Origin: Acidobacteriota bacterium
Lineage (GTDB): Bacteria > Acidobacteriota > Terriglobia > Bryobacterales > Bryobacteraceae
NCBI GenBank assembly: GCA_025352795.1
Contig: JANXSF010000029.1
Coordinates: 1 to 43,773, forward strand
Length of the DNA stretch: 43,773 bases
Reading direction: 5' to 3'
The position numbers and the translations under genes are program-made. Below are positions 1 through 8,941 of this stretch, in pieces. The notes under the pieces were generated by a model. The model had not been told where the DNA came from, did not search any database, and saw only the letters and a program-made list of their open reading frames with translations. The stretch's first letter is position 1; each line of letters begins with the position of its first letter.

Positions 1-79
1 CTTCGCCCGACAACCCAAATCCGTCTTTTCCCGACTCACCCACCGGGTGAGTCTTCAGCAGAGCATTTTTCTCGGTCAT
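1..79 (-). CDS. possible 5' end of a gene running off the left edge
   Basis: On the minus strand an ATG at 79-77 opens a frame that stays open for 26 codons to the window edge. It begins MTEKNALLKTHPVGESGKDG. GAGG lies directly before the ATG, closer than an ideal ribosome site. It would be divergent from the DoxX-like remnant. I do not recognise the product. The stretch is short and also contains a 9-bp palindrome, so chance openness is quite possible. Confidence 0.22.
   Translation of the reverse strand, partial: MTEKNALLKTHPVGESGKDGFGLSGE
33..53. repeat. 9-bp perfect palindrome with 3-nt loop
   Basis: GACTCACCC and GGGTGAGTC are perfect complements around ACC. It sits about 95 bp upstream of the DoxX-like remnant. 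It could be an operator for a dimeric repressor or an RNA hairpin. No clear U tract follows on either strand, so a classical intrinsic terminator is not supported. If the minus-strand frame here is real, the palindrome lies inside coding sequence. Confidence 0.4.
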
Positions 80-146
80 CCTCAACAGTATCAACCGTTT
101 CTGCTGCCGACATCATTTTCAACCGCCGTTTTTAGGTTGAAATGTT

Positions 147-540
147 ATGAGTTCAAAAAACAGACTTTAGGCGGGACGGGTGATGAGCGGATTCGTAGCG
201 CTATCCCTACTTGTGGATGGCGTCATGAAACTATTCAAACCTCCAACGATTGTGGAGGCGACGTTGCAATTGGGCTATCCCGAATCGGTGATTGTTGGTC
301 TTGGCTTGGTTTTGACAACATGCACGATTCTTTATCTAATTCCACGCACCACGATACTTGGCGCCATCTTGCTGACGGTTTAATTTGGGCGGCGTCGTGG
401 CAATCAATGTGCGGGTTTAGGGTGGTTGGTTCCCGGCAATATTCCTCATGATATTCGGCAGCATGGTTTGTGGAGGTCTATGGCTGCGGGATGTCCGTTT
501 ACGAAACTTGCTGCCACTCAATTTAGCCAGCAACCCACTA
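147..540 (+). pseudogene. DoxX-like integral membrane protein, broken by three lesions
   Basis: Three pieces join into one small four-helix membrane protein of the DoxX-like family. ATG at 147 gives MSSKNRL, then TAG at 168-170 sits where the family usually has Trp (L-W-x-G-R), a one-base change from TGG. The frame continues through GVMKLFKPP, LGYPES and LYLIPRT. Near 378-384 there are seven bases where six are expected, so the frame shifts by +1 and resumes as LGGVVAINVRV. A second TAG at 418-420 follows, then FPAIFLMIFGSMV and GLWLRDVRLRNLLPL. The C-terminal limit is approximate. Homology to DoxX is recognised by eye. Three separate lesions make sequencing error unlikely, though each single one could be an artefact. 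The family role is poorly defined, so no function is assigned. Confidence 0.72.
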
Positions 541-2196
541 CCTGGAATTGCCACCCTTATCCGGGAATCCAGTGAAGGTAGGGCGCACATCCACGGGGAT
601 GTCCGTAGTGGCGGCAAGCGCCGCCGTAAGGTCCGCAGGCATGGTGTTGTACTTCCTATACCAAGCCTCAACCCGTGCCCGATCCCCAGTTGCCTCCATT
701 GTAAGTAACTCTTTGTTGAGTTGTTCCAACGCCACTGGCATGCGCGCATAATCCACCTTGTAACGACCATCGGGGGCAGTCAGCAGCGCTTTCTGTTCCA
801 TCAAATAGTTGAACTCCATCATCTGTGCACGACCATGCGCCTCGCCTATCCCAAAGCGCAAAGTACGAAATATTCCGGCAACGTAAGATGCGTAATATTC
901 TTCTGCTCTCGCCTTGGGCAATGCGCCACTCTGCATTAGCCAGGCCAAGCCAAACATACCGCCCACGTCAGCCTTAGCTTCTTCAAGCCCGGAAAATGCC
1001 GACCCAATGGATTCCCGAATGTCCACCTGCTTTCCGTTGACGCGCGAGAATGCCGGTCCCAACCCATGGGCAATTTCGTGCATCACTGTTGCGGCCATAT
1101 AGCCTTCCGCCGTGGCCTTGGCTGCTTGTTCAGGCAGCATTAAACGCCGGGCCACCGGCAACACAATCGTGGCCACGCGGATGTCCATAAAGTTTTTGAA
1201 GAAGATTTTTTTAGAACCCTTCTCTTGATGTATGCGCGGATCATTGGGCAAATTATCTGCCACCGCCTGATAGCCATAGCGAAGGTCACCGGCTCGGTAC
1301 GGCGCGTCCATCACTTCCATGGGCGTCAAGTGACCACGCTTCGATGGCCGGTCGGCCTCTGCCAGGGGCAAGGCATCCTGTATGTCGGGAACGTACTTTT
1401 GATACAACGCCAGTTTGCGGCTCTCTGCTTCATTGCGAATCAGAACAGAAGCGCCAAAGGAAGTCTTCACGCCCAATAAATCGTCAAGATACGATTCGTA
1501 AGGAGCGAAGATGATATCGAACTTGGGATTGTCTAACTCAAGCCAGACCAGATCGCTCTTGTAGTAATCACTGGTGAATAGGGCATCGGCACGCAGGCGC
1601 AAAAAGTTGGCAAACGCTTTATCGTCGCTTAATGCAGCGGCCTCCCGCAGCCTTGCTGCCATTGGTTCAATCCACTTTTTGTACTCCACTTGAAATGGAA
1701 TCGTGATCAGTTCAGCACCCTTGCGCTTCACTACTGTATAAGGATCATAGATGGCCGCCTTCTGCTCTGGGTGCGCTACCACATACTTTTCAATTTCTTC
1801 CCGAATAACATCCTGCGGATACAGATCACGCCCTTTGGGCATAGCAACTTCACCCAGAAATGGACTGTTGCTATCAATCAAATCCCAACGGCATCCCATA
1901 ATGCCAAACAGCCCTTTCAGAACCGGATTGGGTGTGACACGATAAATTTCACGACCCCCGCGGTCACTCTGCTGCCAGTAAACTTCATCTAATAACTTAG
2001 ACGCCTCCACCAGCTTTTCCACCAGCTTCTGTTCGCGCGTGGTCAGGCCCTGGCGATGAAACGGTATGTCCACAGGCTTCCACTTGGCCAGCCGTTGGGC
2101 TTCGGTGAGCACCAGGCGTCCACCTTGGGCGTGGAGATTGGCAGCGGTGGCCGCCAGAATCACGGTAAAAAGAATTGTCCTCACATCAACTAGCAT
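538..2196 (-). CDS. secreted M49-like (dipeptidyl-peptidase III-like) zinc peptidase
   Basis: This is a 552-residue protein with an N-terminal signal peptide (hydrophobic stretch ending near LHAQG, about residue 25), so it is probably periplasmic or exported. The zinc site is visible: H373-E-I-A-H377 (HEIAHGLGP), then the E405-E-A-K-A-D pattern about 30 residues later, as in the gluzincin-type site of the M49 family. Classical DPP III has HExxGH, one residue longer; this shorter bacterial branch uses HExxH. Length near 550 fits that branch rather than the roughly 700-residue eukaryotic enzymes. Substrate is not readable from sequence; peptide hydrolysis is inferred from the motif. It is divergent from the PQQ dehydrogenase with 46 bp between the starts, a likely shared promoter region. 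Confidence 0.8.
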   Translation of the reverse strand: MLVDVRTILFTVILAATAANLHAQGGRLVLTEAQRLAKWKPVDIPFHRQGLTTREQKLVEKLVEASKLLDEVYWQQSDRGGREIYRVTPNPVLKGLFGIMGCRWDLIDSNSPFLGEVAMPKGRDLYPQDVIREEIEKYVVAHPEQKAAIYDPYTVVKRKGAELITIPFQVEYKKWIEPMAARLREAAALSDDKAFANFLRLRADALFTSDYYKSDLVWLELDNPKFDIIFAPYESYLDDLLGVKTSFGASVLIRNEAESRKLALYQKYVPDIQDALPLAEADRPSKRGHLTPMEVMDAPYRAGDLRYGYQAVADNLPNDPRIHQEKGSKKIFFKNFMDIRVATIVLPVARRLMLPEQAAKATAEGYMAATVMHEIAHGLGPAFSRVNGKQVDIRESIGSAFSGLEEAKADVGGMFGLAWLMQSGALPKARAEEYYASYVAGIFRTLRFGIGEAHGRAQMMEFNYLMEQKALLTAPDGRYKVDYARMPVALEQLNKELLTMEATGDRARVEAWYRKYNTMPADLTAALAATTDIPVDVRPTFTGFPDKGGNSR

Positions 2197-2242
2197 GAAT
2201 CAAAACGCAGCACAAAGGTGACAATACGATAGAATTCAGATC

Positions 2243-4537
2243 ATGCTATTCCGATGCATTCCCCTACTCATGCTGCCCGTTGGATTGTTAGCGCAGTCTC
2301 CCCATGAAACCCTTGTGCAGCGCGGAGCTATGCTGTTCGATAAATCATGCACTGCTTGCCATGGCGCAAAAGCTCAAGGTGGGCGGGCTCCCAACCTGAC
2401 TCGTGGTGAGTGGAAGTCTGGTGGCACTGACAATGACATTGCCCGCAACATCAGCAAAGGGATTGCCGGTACGCAGATGCCCGAATTTCCGTTGCCCGCT
2501 GAGGATGTGAAGGCCATTGTCACTTATCTGCGTTCGCTCGAAAGTACCAGCCCGGAGGAAGCGGTTACCGGCAATGCGGAGACCGGGGCCATTGCTTTTT
2601 TTGGATCGGCCAAGTGTGGGAACTGTCACATGTTTCAAGGTCGCGGTGGACGCCTGGGACCCGATTTAACCGGCATCGGCGCCGAGCGGAAAGTGTCAGA
2701 AATTCGTAAGGCCATTGAAGATCCCAGTGCGGCTTTACGGGGTGGGTATCGCACTGTGGAAGTAACCTTCAACGATGGCCGCAAGGTGATTGGCGTCGCA
2801 AAAAACGAAGATACTTTCTCCTTACAAATGATGGATGCCAAGGAGCATCTTCACTTACTGAACAAAGCGGACCTCAAAGAAGTGAACCAGACCCATCAAT
2901 CCTTGATGCCAAAAATTGCGCTAGATGTCACTACTATGGCCGATTTGCTGGCTTTTTTGAAGAAAGGCAAGGCTGAACCTGCAGCCTGGAAGCCTGCTGC
3001 CGATTTCAATGTCACCGATGCACGCATCCGCAACGCGGCCCGCGAACCGCAGAATTGGCTCACCTATTGGGGCGATTTGAATGGTCATCATTATTCCGGA
3101 CTTACTCAAGTAACTACTGCAAATGCCAGTAAGTTACAAAGTGCCTGGTCACACCAATTCGGCGCATCGAATATTGAAACTGTGCCTATTGTTGCCGATG
3201 GTTTGATGTTTATTACTGGGCCTGGCAGTAACATGGCGGCGCTAGATGCCGCTACTGGTCGCAAGATATGGGACTACAAGCGACGCCTGCCTGAAGTGCA
3301 TAATTATTGCACCGTGATGACCAATCGCGGCGCAGGCATCTTAGGAGATCGTGTGTATCTGGCCACTCTCGATGCCCATCTAGTGGCCCTTGATGCGAAG
3401 TCCGGTGCCGTGATTTGGGATGTGGAAGTGGACGATTATCGCAAGGGTTTTTCTATTACTCACGCACCTTTGATTGTGGGTAACAAAGTATTCATCGGTG
3501 TAACATCTGGTGAATGTGCTGTAAGTGGATGGGTGGACGCGTTCGATGCTACTACGGGAAAAAAGTTATGGCGCACTCACTCAGTGGCCCAACCAGGGGA
3601 TCCAAATCTGGCCAGTTGGGCTGGCGATTCAGCAAAGTATGGCGGAGCACCCACATGGATGACCGGCACTTACGATTCCGCCACCGATACACTGTTTTGG
3701 ACCACCGGTAACCCTGGGCCTGATTACGAAGGCACCGTTCGCGCCGGGGCTAATCTATATAGTTGCAGCGTGCTGGCGCTAGACCCGGCAACTGGACGCA
3801 TGAAATGGTATTTCCAATACACCCCTCACGATGTGCATGATTGGGACGCCAATGAAACACCAGTGTTGATGGATGCTGTAGTAAAAGGGCAGCAGCGAAA
3901 GTTGCTGATCATGGCCAATCGCAATGCGTTTTACTACGCCATTGACAGAATCACCGGTGAGTTTGTCGCAGGCAAGGCGTTCGCTAAACAAACCTGGGCC
4001 AAAGGTCTGGATGCGCGCGGCCATCCGATTGTGATTCCTGGCACAGATCCAACTGTGGAAGGCAATTACGTTTGTCCCGATGCGCTAGGGGCGGCTAACT
4101 TTGCAGCTCCTTCGTATAGTGAAATGACTGGGCTGTTCTATGTGTCGGTAAGGGAAACCTGCGCCACTTACACCAGCGTTATCAAGAAACCTGTGGCCGG
4201 CCAGCCTTACACCGGTGGTGGCCAGCGGGAAGATGAAAAACAAGGGGAGCAAGGTTTCATCCGAGCGCTTGACCCGGCCACGGGCGACATAAAATGGAGC
4301 ACCCCAATCCACTTAGGCTCGCACGCCGCAGGAGTTTTGGCCACAGCGGGCGGCGTGGTTTTTGCTGCATCCAAGGACGGAAATTTTCTGGCGCTGGACG
4401 CAGTGTCCGGTAAATTGTTATGGCATTACCAGACCGGTGCAAGCATGCGCAGTTCGCCTATGTCCTACGCTGTTGGCGGGAAGCAGTTCGTAGCCATCGC
4501 CAACGATTCCACCTTGCTGACCTTTTCCCTTCCATAA
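2243..4537 (+). CDS. diheme PQQ-dependent dehydrogenase (N-terminal cytochrome c domains)
   Basis: A 764-residue exported quinohemoprotein. A short signal peptide ends near LLAQ (residue 18). Two c-type heme sites follow: C36-TA-C39-H40 and C125-GN-C-H129. From about residue 270 the rest is an eight-bladed PQQ propeller of the methanol/alcohol dehydrogenase type. It has repeated ALDAxTGxxxW blades, the TTGNPGPDYEG segment and PHDVHDWDANE near residue 528, the region that carries the catalytic Asp in the family. The enzyme should oxidise an alcohol, aldehyde or sugar in the periplasm and pass electrons from PQQ through the hemes. Well-known quinohemoprotein alcohol dehydrogenases carry one cytochrome domain at the C terminus; here two precede the propeller. 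The vicinal Cys-Cys pair of classical enzymes was not seen. A terminator follows at 4566. Substrate unknown. Confidence 0.88.
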   Translation: MLFRCIPLLMLPVGLLAQSPHETLVQRGAMLFDKSCTACHGAKAQGGRAPNLTRGEWKSGGTDNDIARNISKGIAGTQMPEFPLPAEDVKAIVTYLRSLESTSPEEAVTGNAETGAIAFFGSAKCGNCHMFQGRGGRLGPDLTGIGAERKVSEIRKAIEDPSAALRGGYRTVEVTFNDGRKVIGVAKNEDTFSLQMMDAKEHLHLLNKADLKEVNQTHQSLMPKIALDVTTMADLLAFLKKGKAEPAAWKPAADFNVTDARIRNAAREPQNWLTYWGDLNGHHYSGLTQVTTANASKLQSAWSHQFGASNIETVPIVADGLMFITGPGSNMAALDAATGRKIWDYKRRLPEVHNYCTVMTNRGAGILGDRVYLATLDAHLVALDAKSGAVIWDVEVDDYRKGFSITHAPLIVGNKVFIGVTSGECAVSGWVDAFDATTGKKLWRTHSVAQPGDPNLASWAGDSAKYGGAPTWMTGTYDSATDTLFWTTGNPGPDYEGTVRAGANLYSCSVLALDPATGRMKWYFQYTPHDVHDWDANETPVLMDAVVKGQQRKLLIMANRNAFYYAIDRITGEFVAGKAFAKQTWAKGLDARGHPIVIPGTDPTVEGNYVCPDALGAANFAAPSYSEMTGLFYVSVRETCATYTSVIKKPVAGQPYTGGGQREDEKQGEQGFIRALDPATGDIKWSTPIHLGSHAAGVLATAGGVVFAASKDGNFLALDAVSGKLLWHYQTGASMRSSPMSYAVGGKQFVAIANDSTLLTFSLP

Positions 4538-4565
4538 TAGAATTGGCCTGGAAAGCCACTAGATA

Positions 4566-4590
4566 GGGCGGTTTCACTTAAACCGCCTTT
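4566..4590 (+). terminator. intrinsic terminator after the PQQ dehydrogenase
   Basis: GGCGGTTT (4567-4574) pairs perfectly with AAACCGCC (4580-4587) around a 5-nt loop and is followed by TTT. It starts about 30 bp after the dehydrogenase stop. The U run is short, so strength is moderate. Confidence 0.6.
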
Positions 4591-4967
4591 GGTTCTACTT
4601 ACTCTTCAGCACCCCAATTGGTACCCTCTCGACTTCGTACTAAGGCACTACATCTAAAACTATGGATAGGCGCATATTAGGCCATTTGGGTGGTAGATAC
4701 ACTCAATTCCAAAAGTTAAGCTAAGCAACGATTCGTTCCATTGATTTTCTGCGGGAAATGATGGATGAAAAACGAACCGATGGGAAAAGTGCTTCTTTAG
4801 TTTGCAACTAAACAATGGGCAACCGACTGGGTAGCAAGAAAACTTCTATCTACAAAACAGTTGACCCCAATCGGGAATTTCGAACCGCAATTCTTTAACA
4901 CTGCGCCGTTCCAAACCGATAAGAGTTCCAAGCGAAGACTTCTTCACCCATTTTGCGGAGGACTTTT
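4591..4967. other. intergenic stretch with no gene seen
   Basis: This AT-richer gap of about 375 bp lies between the PQQ dehydrogenase terminator and the start of the repeat protein. No convincing open frame, RNA gene or riboswitch motif was recognised. It must hold the promoter of the downstream gene, but no good -35/-10 pair could be chosen. Confidence 0.5.
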
Positions 4968-7900
4968 ATGTTGGGAAATGGATTACTAAGGGATGAAGCG
5001 TCGCTGGCATCGCGTTTTAGGTTAGCGTTGGTCGCCATTGTGTTTGCTGTTGCAGCCGCAGCTCCGCTGAGCGCGCAAACCGCAACGCAGCCTGTCATTT
5101 GGACCAACACAGCAAACGCCATTGTGAATGGCAACACGTTACTTCGTGCTGATTGTTTTATATGTACGGCGTGGGGTAACAGCCAACAGGTTATCGCCAA
5201 AACAGGTTATGTTGAGTTCCGTTTGACGAAATCTTTTAGCCCTTATGTTGGGCTGTCCAAAAGCAACGCAACGGGCTCAGCGGTGGACTACTCTTTTGGA
5301 TCCTGGGAAGATGGCCTGCTGGATGTCCGCGAGGCAGGCATCTATAAAGGACAAGGAAGTTTAGGTCAAAACCCCGCCAACACTTTACTACGCCTTTCTG
5401 TGGAAACTTCCGGCAGCGGACGGGTTGTGAAATACCTGATCAACGGCCAATTGATCTACACCAGCAAGCCTTTAGACGCCACTACACCTTTATATGTAAC
5501 GGCGAAACTGATGGGATCTGGATCCATGGTTGGTTCTGCTGTACTTTACTTGCCATCTGGCACCTCACCCGCAACTCCGGTAACAACTCCTGCGCCTACT
5601 CCAACTCCTACGATTCCTGTTCCAACACAGCCAGCGGTACCTGTTCCGGCGCCCGTTCCTTCAGCGATTGTTCCGTCCACCGGCCAGCCTGTGGTTTGGG
5701 TGGACACCAATGACGCAATTGTAAGTGGAAACACCATCAGCCGCAAAGACTGTCTCTATTGCACGGCGTGGGGCAGAAGTTCCCAGGTGATCAGTAATAT
5801 TGGCTATGTTGAATTCAAACTCACCAATTCATTCAGCCCTCATGTTGGCTTAACCACCAACAGTGCAACCGGAACTCCCATTGACTATTCCTTTGGAGCC
5901 TGGGAAGGTGGATTGCTTGATATCAGAGAAAAAGGAATCTACAAAGGGCAAGCCCAATTAGGTTCGGACCCTTCTCTGGTGACTCTGCGGTTAAGTGTCG
6001 AAACATCCGGGGATGCCCGTGTTGTCCGTTACTACTTCAATGGACAGTTACTCTATACCAGTAAGCCACTGGAAGCCTCGGCCACTTTGCGCTTTGCCGC
6101 CGAATTGCAAGGCTCGGATGCGGCTGTACGTTCTGCAATGATTTTCTTTCCCGATACCACGCCAGTTCCAACACCAGCACCAGCACCGACTCCGATTCCA
6201 ACACCAACTCCTACGCCAGTTCCCACACCCGTTCCGACGCCCACACCCACGCCCATTCCCAACCCGATATCCACCCAGTTCGTTGGGCAACCCACCGTGT
6301 GGACCGGCATGAGCGAAGCTATCGCTATTGGAAACACGCTGTCCAAGGCGGGTTGCTGGTCGTGCACAGGCTGGGCCATCAGTTCGCAATCCATTGCCAC
6401 AACTGGCTACGTAGAATTCAAACTTACAAATTCTTATACGCCAAAAGTCGGACTTACTACTGGATCTATTCCCGGCGCAATGATTGAATACTCCTTCGGT
6501 GCCTGGGAAGACGGTCTTATCGACGTTCGTGAAAACGGGATCTATCGCGGCCAAGGTAATCTGGGCGCAAACCCCACGCAAGTGACCATGCGGCTCAGCG
6601 TTGAGAATGCAGCCAATGGCCGAGTGGTCAAATATTGGATCAACGGGCAATTGATTTACACCAGTGGACCCGTGGCGTCAGGCGTAGTGTTACGGCTTGC
6701 CGCGGAATTAAAGGGAGACGCAGCCATTGCCGGATCGGCGAACATTTTTCTACCAGTAGTTGTGCCAACTCCGACTCCTGTGCCAACGCCTGTTCCGGTT
6801 CCAACGCCTGTACCGACACCGGTTCCAGTGCCAACGCCTGTTCCGACCCCAACGCCGGTTCCAACACCGGTTCCAGTGCCGACACCCGTACCTACACCAA
6901 CTCCAGTACCAACACCTGTTCCTGTTCCTGTTCCAACACCAGTTCCGGTTCCGACACCTGTGCCAACACCAGTGCCCGTGCCAGTCCCAGTGCCAACACC
7001 CATCGTCGTTCCACTGCCAGAGCGGGTACTCATCGTATACAACTCAAAGTCAGCGGATTCCTTGAGCGTTGCACAATACTACGCCACCAATCGCAATATC
7101 CCAACTGCCAACCTTTGTGCCGTTCCCACCATAACCGGTTGGTACACATCGGAACAATACACCTTGGACAAAGCAGTCATCAAGGCCTGTCTCAATCGCG
7201 TCGGCAAAGATAAAATCCTATACATTGTTCTTTCCGTAGACGTTTCTACCAGCTTCAGCTTTACCACTGGCAGCACCTGGACTTGGTGTGGAGGAATACC
7301 CGCCAGTCAGTATGGTGACCCCCGCAGTCTGGGTTCCTTCCTGGCCGATATTTGGAAGGATGACGCCACCACCTGCATGAATTTTCTATTGGGAGAAGAC
7401 AATCCTTATCTGGGATACCCATTCACGGGGCAAGCCTTTTACACGCCATTCCAATCTCTGAAAGATTTCCGCCAGCAAAACAGCAGCACTTTGGTCTATT
7501 CGGTTTGGAATTTGGGTCCGACAAAACTTTTGGCTCTTTCGCAAATCGACAAAGCCCTTGCCACCGAAGCCGCTGGCGGGTTGGCGGGCCAATTCTGTCT
7601 GGATCGTACGCAGGGCGAAGCAGGAATTGCCCCCGATACGGGTGAAGTCATCCCCATCCTTTACGACAACGTCAACAACATCATTAACTGGGCAGCCTAT
7701 CGGGCCAGTTTGGTTGCTAAAGCAGGTGGTTTCCAAGTGGTAGAGGATACGACTAACGATCAGATGGGCGCGCCGCAAGCCACCGTCAAACGTTGCGACA
7801 ATGCCGCTTTTTATGGTGGCGGACGCGTCCAATATTACCTGGATGTGTTCACCTACAACAATGGGGCCATTGGATGGGATTATGTCTCAACACCCAGTTA

Positions 7901-8147
7901 CTCCCTGGGTTACCCTTTAGGAACTGGCGCTCTTTTTAAAGGACTTACCGTTAGCTCCTACCCTGCCGGCGAACCATTCGCCATTAACTTCCCCAGGGTA
8001 GACGGCGTAATTCGTGATTTATTCCAAGGTGCCAATGTGGGCGACGCGTTCCTCAGAAACAGCCGCGCCATCCGCCTGTCCATCGTCTATGTAGGGGATC
8101 CGCTATACAAGCCATTCCCCAACAAAAAGCCCCCGTTCGCTAATTAA
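4968..8147 (+). CDS. large secreted protein: three CxxC-domain repeats plus TIGR03790-type domain
   Basis: ATG 4968 is preferred over an upstream in-frame TTG (4953) because GGAGG ends 6 nt before it; the product is 1059 residues. A signal peptide ends near PLSAQ (about residue 36). Three homologous domains of about 160 residues lie at nt 5091-5568, 5682-6162 and 6282-6759. Each has a CxxCT(A/G)W core (C63/C66, C262/C265, C463/C466), then GYVEF(K/R)LT, YSFG(S/A)WE, DxRExGIYxGQ and GQL(I/L)YTS. They are joined by Pro/Thr/Val linkers; the third (about 6760-7014) is nearly pure PTPV repeats. From about residue 686 to the end the protein matches the TIGR03790 family by its RVLIVYN start and 370-residue length. 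I do not recognise the repeated domain; a surface carbohydrate or matrix role is only a guess. The CxxC pairs lack the following His, so they are not heme sites. The gene ends in a 4-bp overlap with the convergent TPR gene. Confidence 0.85.
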   Translation: MLGNGLLRDEASLASRFRLALVAIVFAVAAAAPLSAQTATQPVIWTNTANAIVNGNTLLRADCFICTAWGNSQQVIAKTGYVEFRLTKSFSPYVGLSKSNATGSAVDYSFGSWEDGLLDVREAGIYKGQGSLGQNPANTLLRLSVETSGSGRVVKYLINGQLIYTSKPLDATTPLYVTAKLMGSGSMVGSAVLYLPSGTSPATPVTTPAPTPTPTIPVPTQPAVPVPAPVPSAIVPSTGQPVVWVDTNDAIVSGNTISRKDCLYCTAWGRSSQVISNIGYVEFKLTNSFSPHVGLTTNSATGTPIDYSFGAWEGGLLDIREKGIYKGQAQLGSDPSLVTLRLSVETSGDARVVRYYFNGQLLYTSKPLEASATLRFAAELQGSDAAVRSAMIFFPDTTPVPTPAPAPTPIPTPTPTPVPTPVPTPTPTPIPNPISTQFVGQPTVWTGMSEAIAIGNTLSKAGCWSCTGWAISSQSIATTGYVEFKLTNSYTPKVGLTTGSIPGAMIEYSFGAWEDGLIDVRENGIYRGQGNLGANPTQVTMRLSVENAANGRVVKYWINGQLIYTSGPVASGVVLRLAAELKGDAAIAGSANIFLPVVVPTPTPVPTPVPVPTPVPTPVPVPTPVPTPTPVPTPVPVPTPVPTPTPVPTPVPVPVPTPVPVPTPVPTPVPVPVPVPTPIVVPLPERVLIVYNSKSADSLSVAQYYATNRNIPTANLCAVPTITGWYTSEQYTLDKAVIKACLNRVGKDKILYIVLSVDVSTSFSFTTGSTWTWCGGIPASQYGDPRSLGSFLADIWKDDATTCMNFLLGEDNPYLGYPFTGQAFYTPFQSLKDFRQQNSSTLVYSVWNLGPTKLLALSQIDKALATEAAGGLAGQFCLDRTQGEAGIAPDTGEVIPILYDNVNNIINWAAYRASLVAKAGGFQVVEDTTNDQMGAPQATVKRCDNAAFYGGGRVQYYLDVFTYNNGAIGWDYVSTPSYSLGYPLGTGALFKGLTVSSYPAGEPFAINFPRVDGVIRDLFQGANVGDAFLRNSRAIRLSIVYVGDPLYKPFPNKKPPFAN
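6760..7014 (+). repeat. Pro-Thr-Val linker repeat inside the CxxC-domain protein
   Basis: About 255 bp of short tandem units encode [12 protein letters not shown] and similar. The units CCAACGCCTGTTCC, CCAACACCAGTTCC and relatives vary at third positions. Shorter versions occur at about 5569-5680 and 6163-6281. Such sequence makes extended, protease-resistant spacers and is prone to length change by slippage. It also produces long spurious open frames on the opposite strand. Confidence 0.85.
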
Positions 8148-8923
8148 GGGTGCCGCTGTAGTTTCTGAAACCGGCTCAAGTGTTCACTGCTTTTCCCAGT
8201 GTTCCCGGCCAGCCTATAGAGCTGGGCCAGCCTGAATTCTGCCGCAGCCAGTGTGCCGTCGCGACGCAACGCTTCTTCCAAGGCGTCAATCGCTTCTGTA
8301 CGACGTTCCAAGATTGTATATTGCCGTCCCAACTCGAGTAGCGCCTTGGAGCTTTTCTGGTCCAGTTCTGAGGACAGCTTCAAATGAGGCAACGCTTCGG
8401 TCACTTTCGCAGGAGATTGCTTCAACAAGGCTAATGCCCAATAGAACTGAGCCTCACTTTGGCCCGCATGCGCAGCCGCTATCTCACTGACAATATTCAA
8501 CATAGGCACCGAATAGGACGGCACAGATCCCACTGTCTCCCCTAAAAACGGCAGCAGTTCCAACTTCTTATTCTGTTTTTTCACGTTCTTCGCCAGTGCG
8601 CAAAGCAAGGCCGCGCTGGCCTCTTCTTTTCCACTTAAAAATTTGGTTACCACCACTCCTATCTCCAAACCCGATTTTCGGAAGCTCTCTTCGGCCAATG
8701 GAATCATACGGTTGCCGATCAGGCGCACTCCGTCTGCTGATCCGTGCAAGCGGCGCAGTTGCGACACCAGTTCCTCATTGATTTGTTCACGATTCGCCGA
8801 AACATGCGAAGTTCCGTCGACCACTCCTGCCGACGTGCTGGTCTGGAATTTTCCGTCGTTTTGGAACTCAGGAGGATTCCCGATCTGGGCTACCAGCATC
8901 CAAATAGCGCATAAATGTCGCAT
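8144..8923 (-). CDS. exported TPR protein
   Basis: A 259-residue protein with an N-terminal hydrophobic segment ([15 protein letters not shown]) that looks like a short signal peptide. The second half, about residues 130-255, is TPR-like: helical pairs with the A-x-x-x-L-x-x-A spacing, for example [20 protein letters not shown] and [19 protein letters not shown] proteins act as protein-binding scaffolds; the partner is unknown. It lies 18 bp downstream of the FG-GAP/ASPIC gene on the same strand, so the two are probably co-transcribed and may act together. Its stop overlaps the stop of the convergent CxxC-domain gene by 4 bp. Confidence 0.75.
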   Translation of the reverse strand: MRHLCAIWMLVAQIGNPPEFQNDGKFQTSTSAGVVDGTSHVSANREQINEELVSQLRRLHGSADGVRLIGNRMIPLAEESFRKSGLEIGVVVTKFLSGKEEASAALLCALAKNVKKQNKKLELLPFLGETVGSVPSYSVPMLNIVSEIAAAHAGQSEAQFYWALALLKQSPAKVTEALPHLKLSSELDQKSSKALLELGRQYTILERRTEAIDALEEALRRDGTLAAAEFRLAQLYRLAGNTGKSSEHLSRFQKLQRHP

Positions 8924-8941
8924 TTTGACTCCTTAAACAGG

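Noticed and set aside
6053-7042. Several long open frames on the minus strand and in other plus frames across the CxxC-domain protein, some rich in Gly-Val-Thr repeats
   Set aside because: They are mirror images of the Pro/Thr/Val linker repeats and of the repeated domains. They have no starts with ribosome sites and no independent homology.
4968-8147. Possible c-type heme sites at the three CxxC pairs
   Set aside because: In none of them is the second Cys followed by His; Thr follows in all three.
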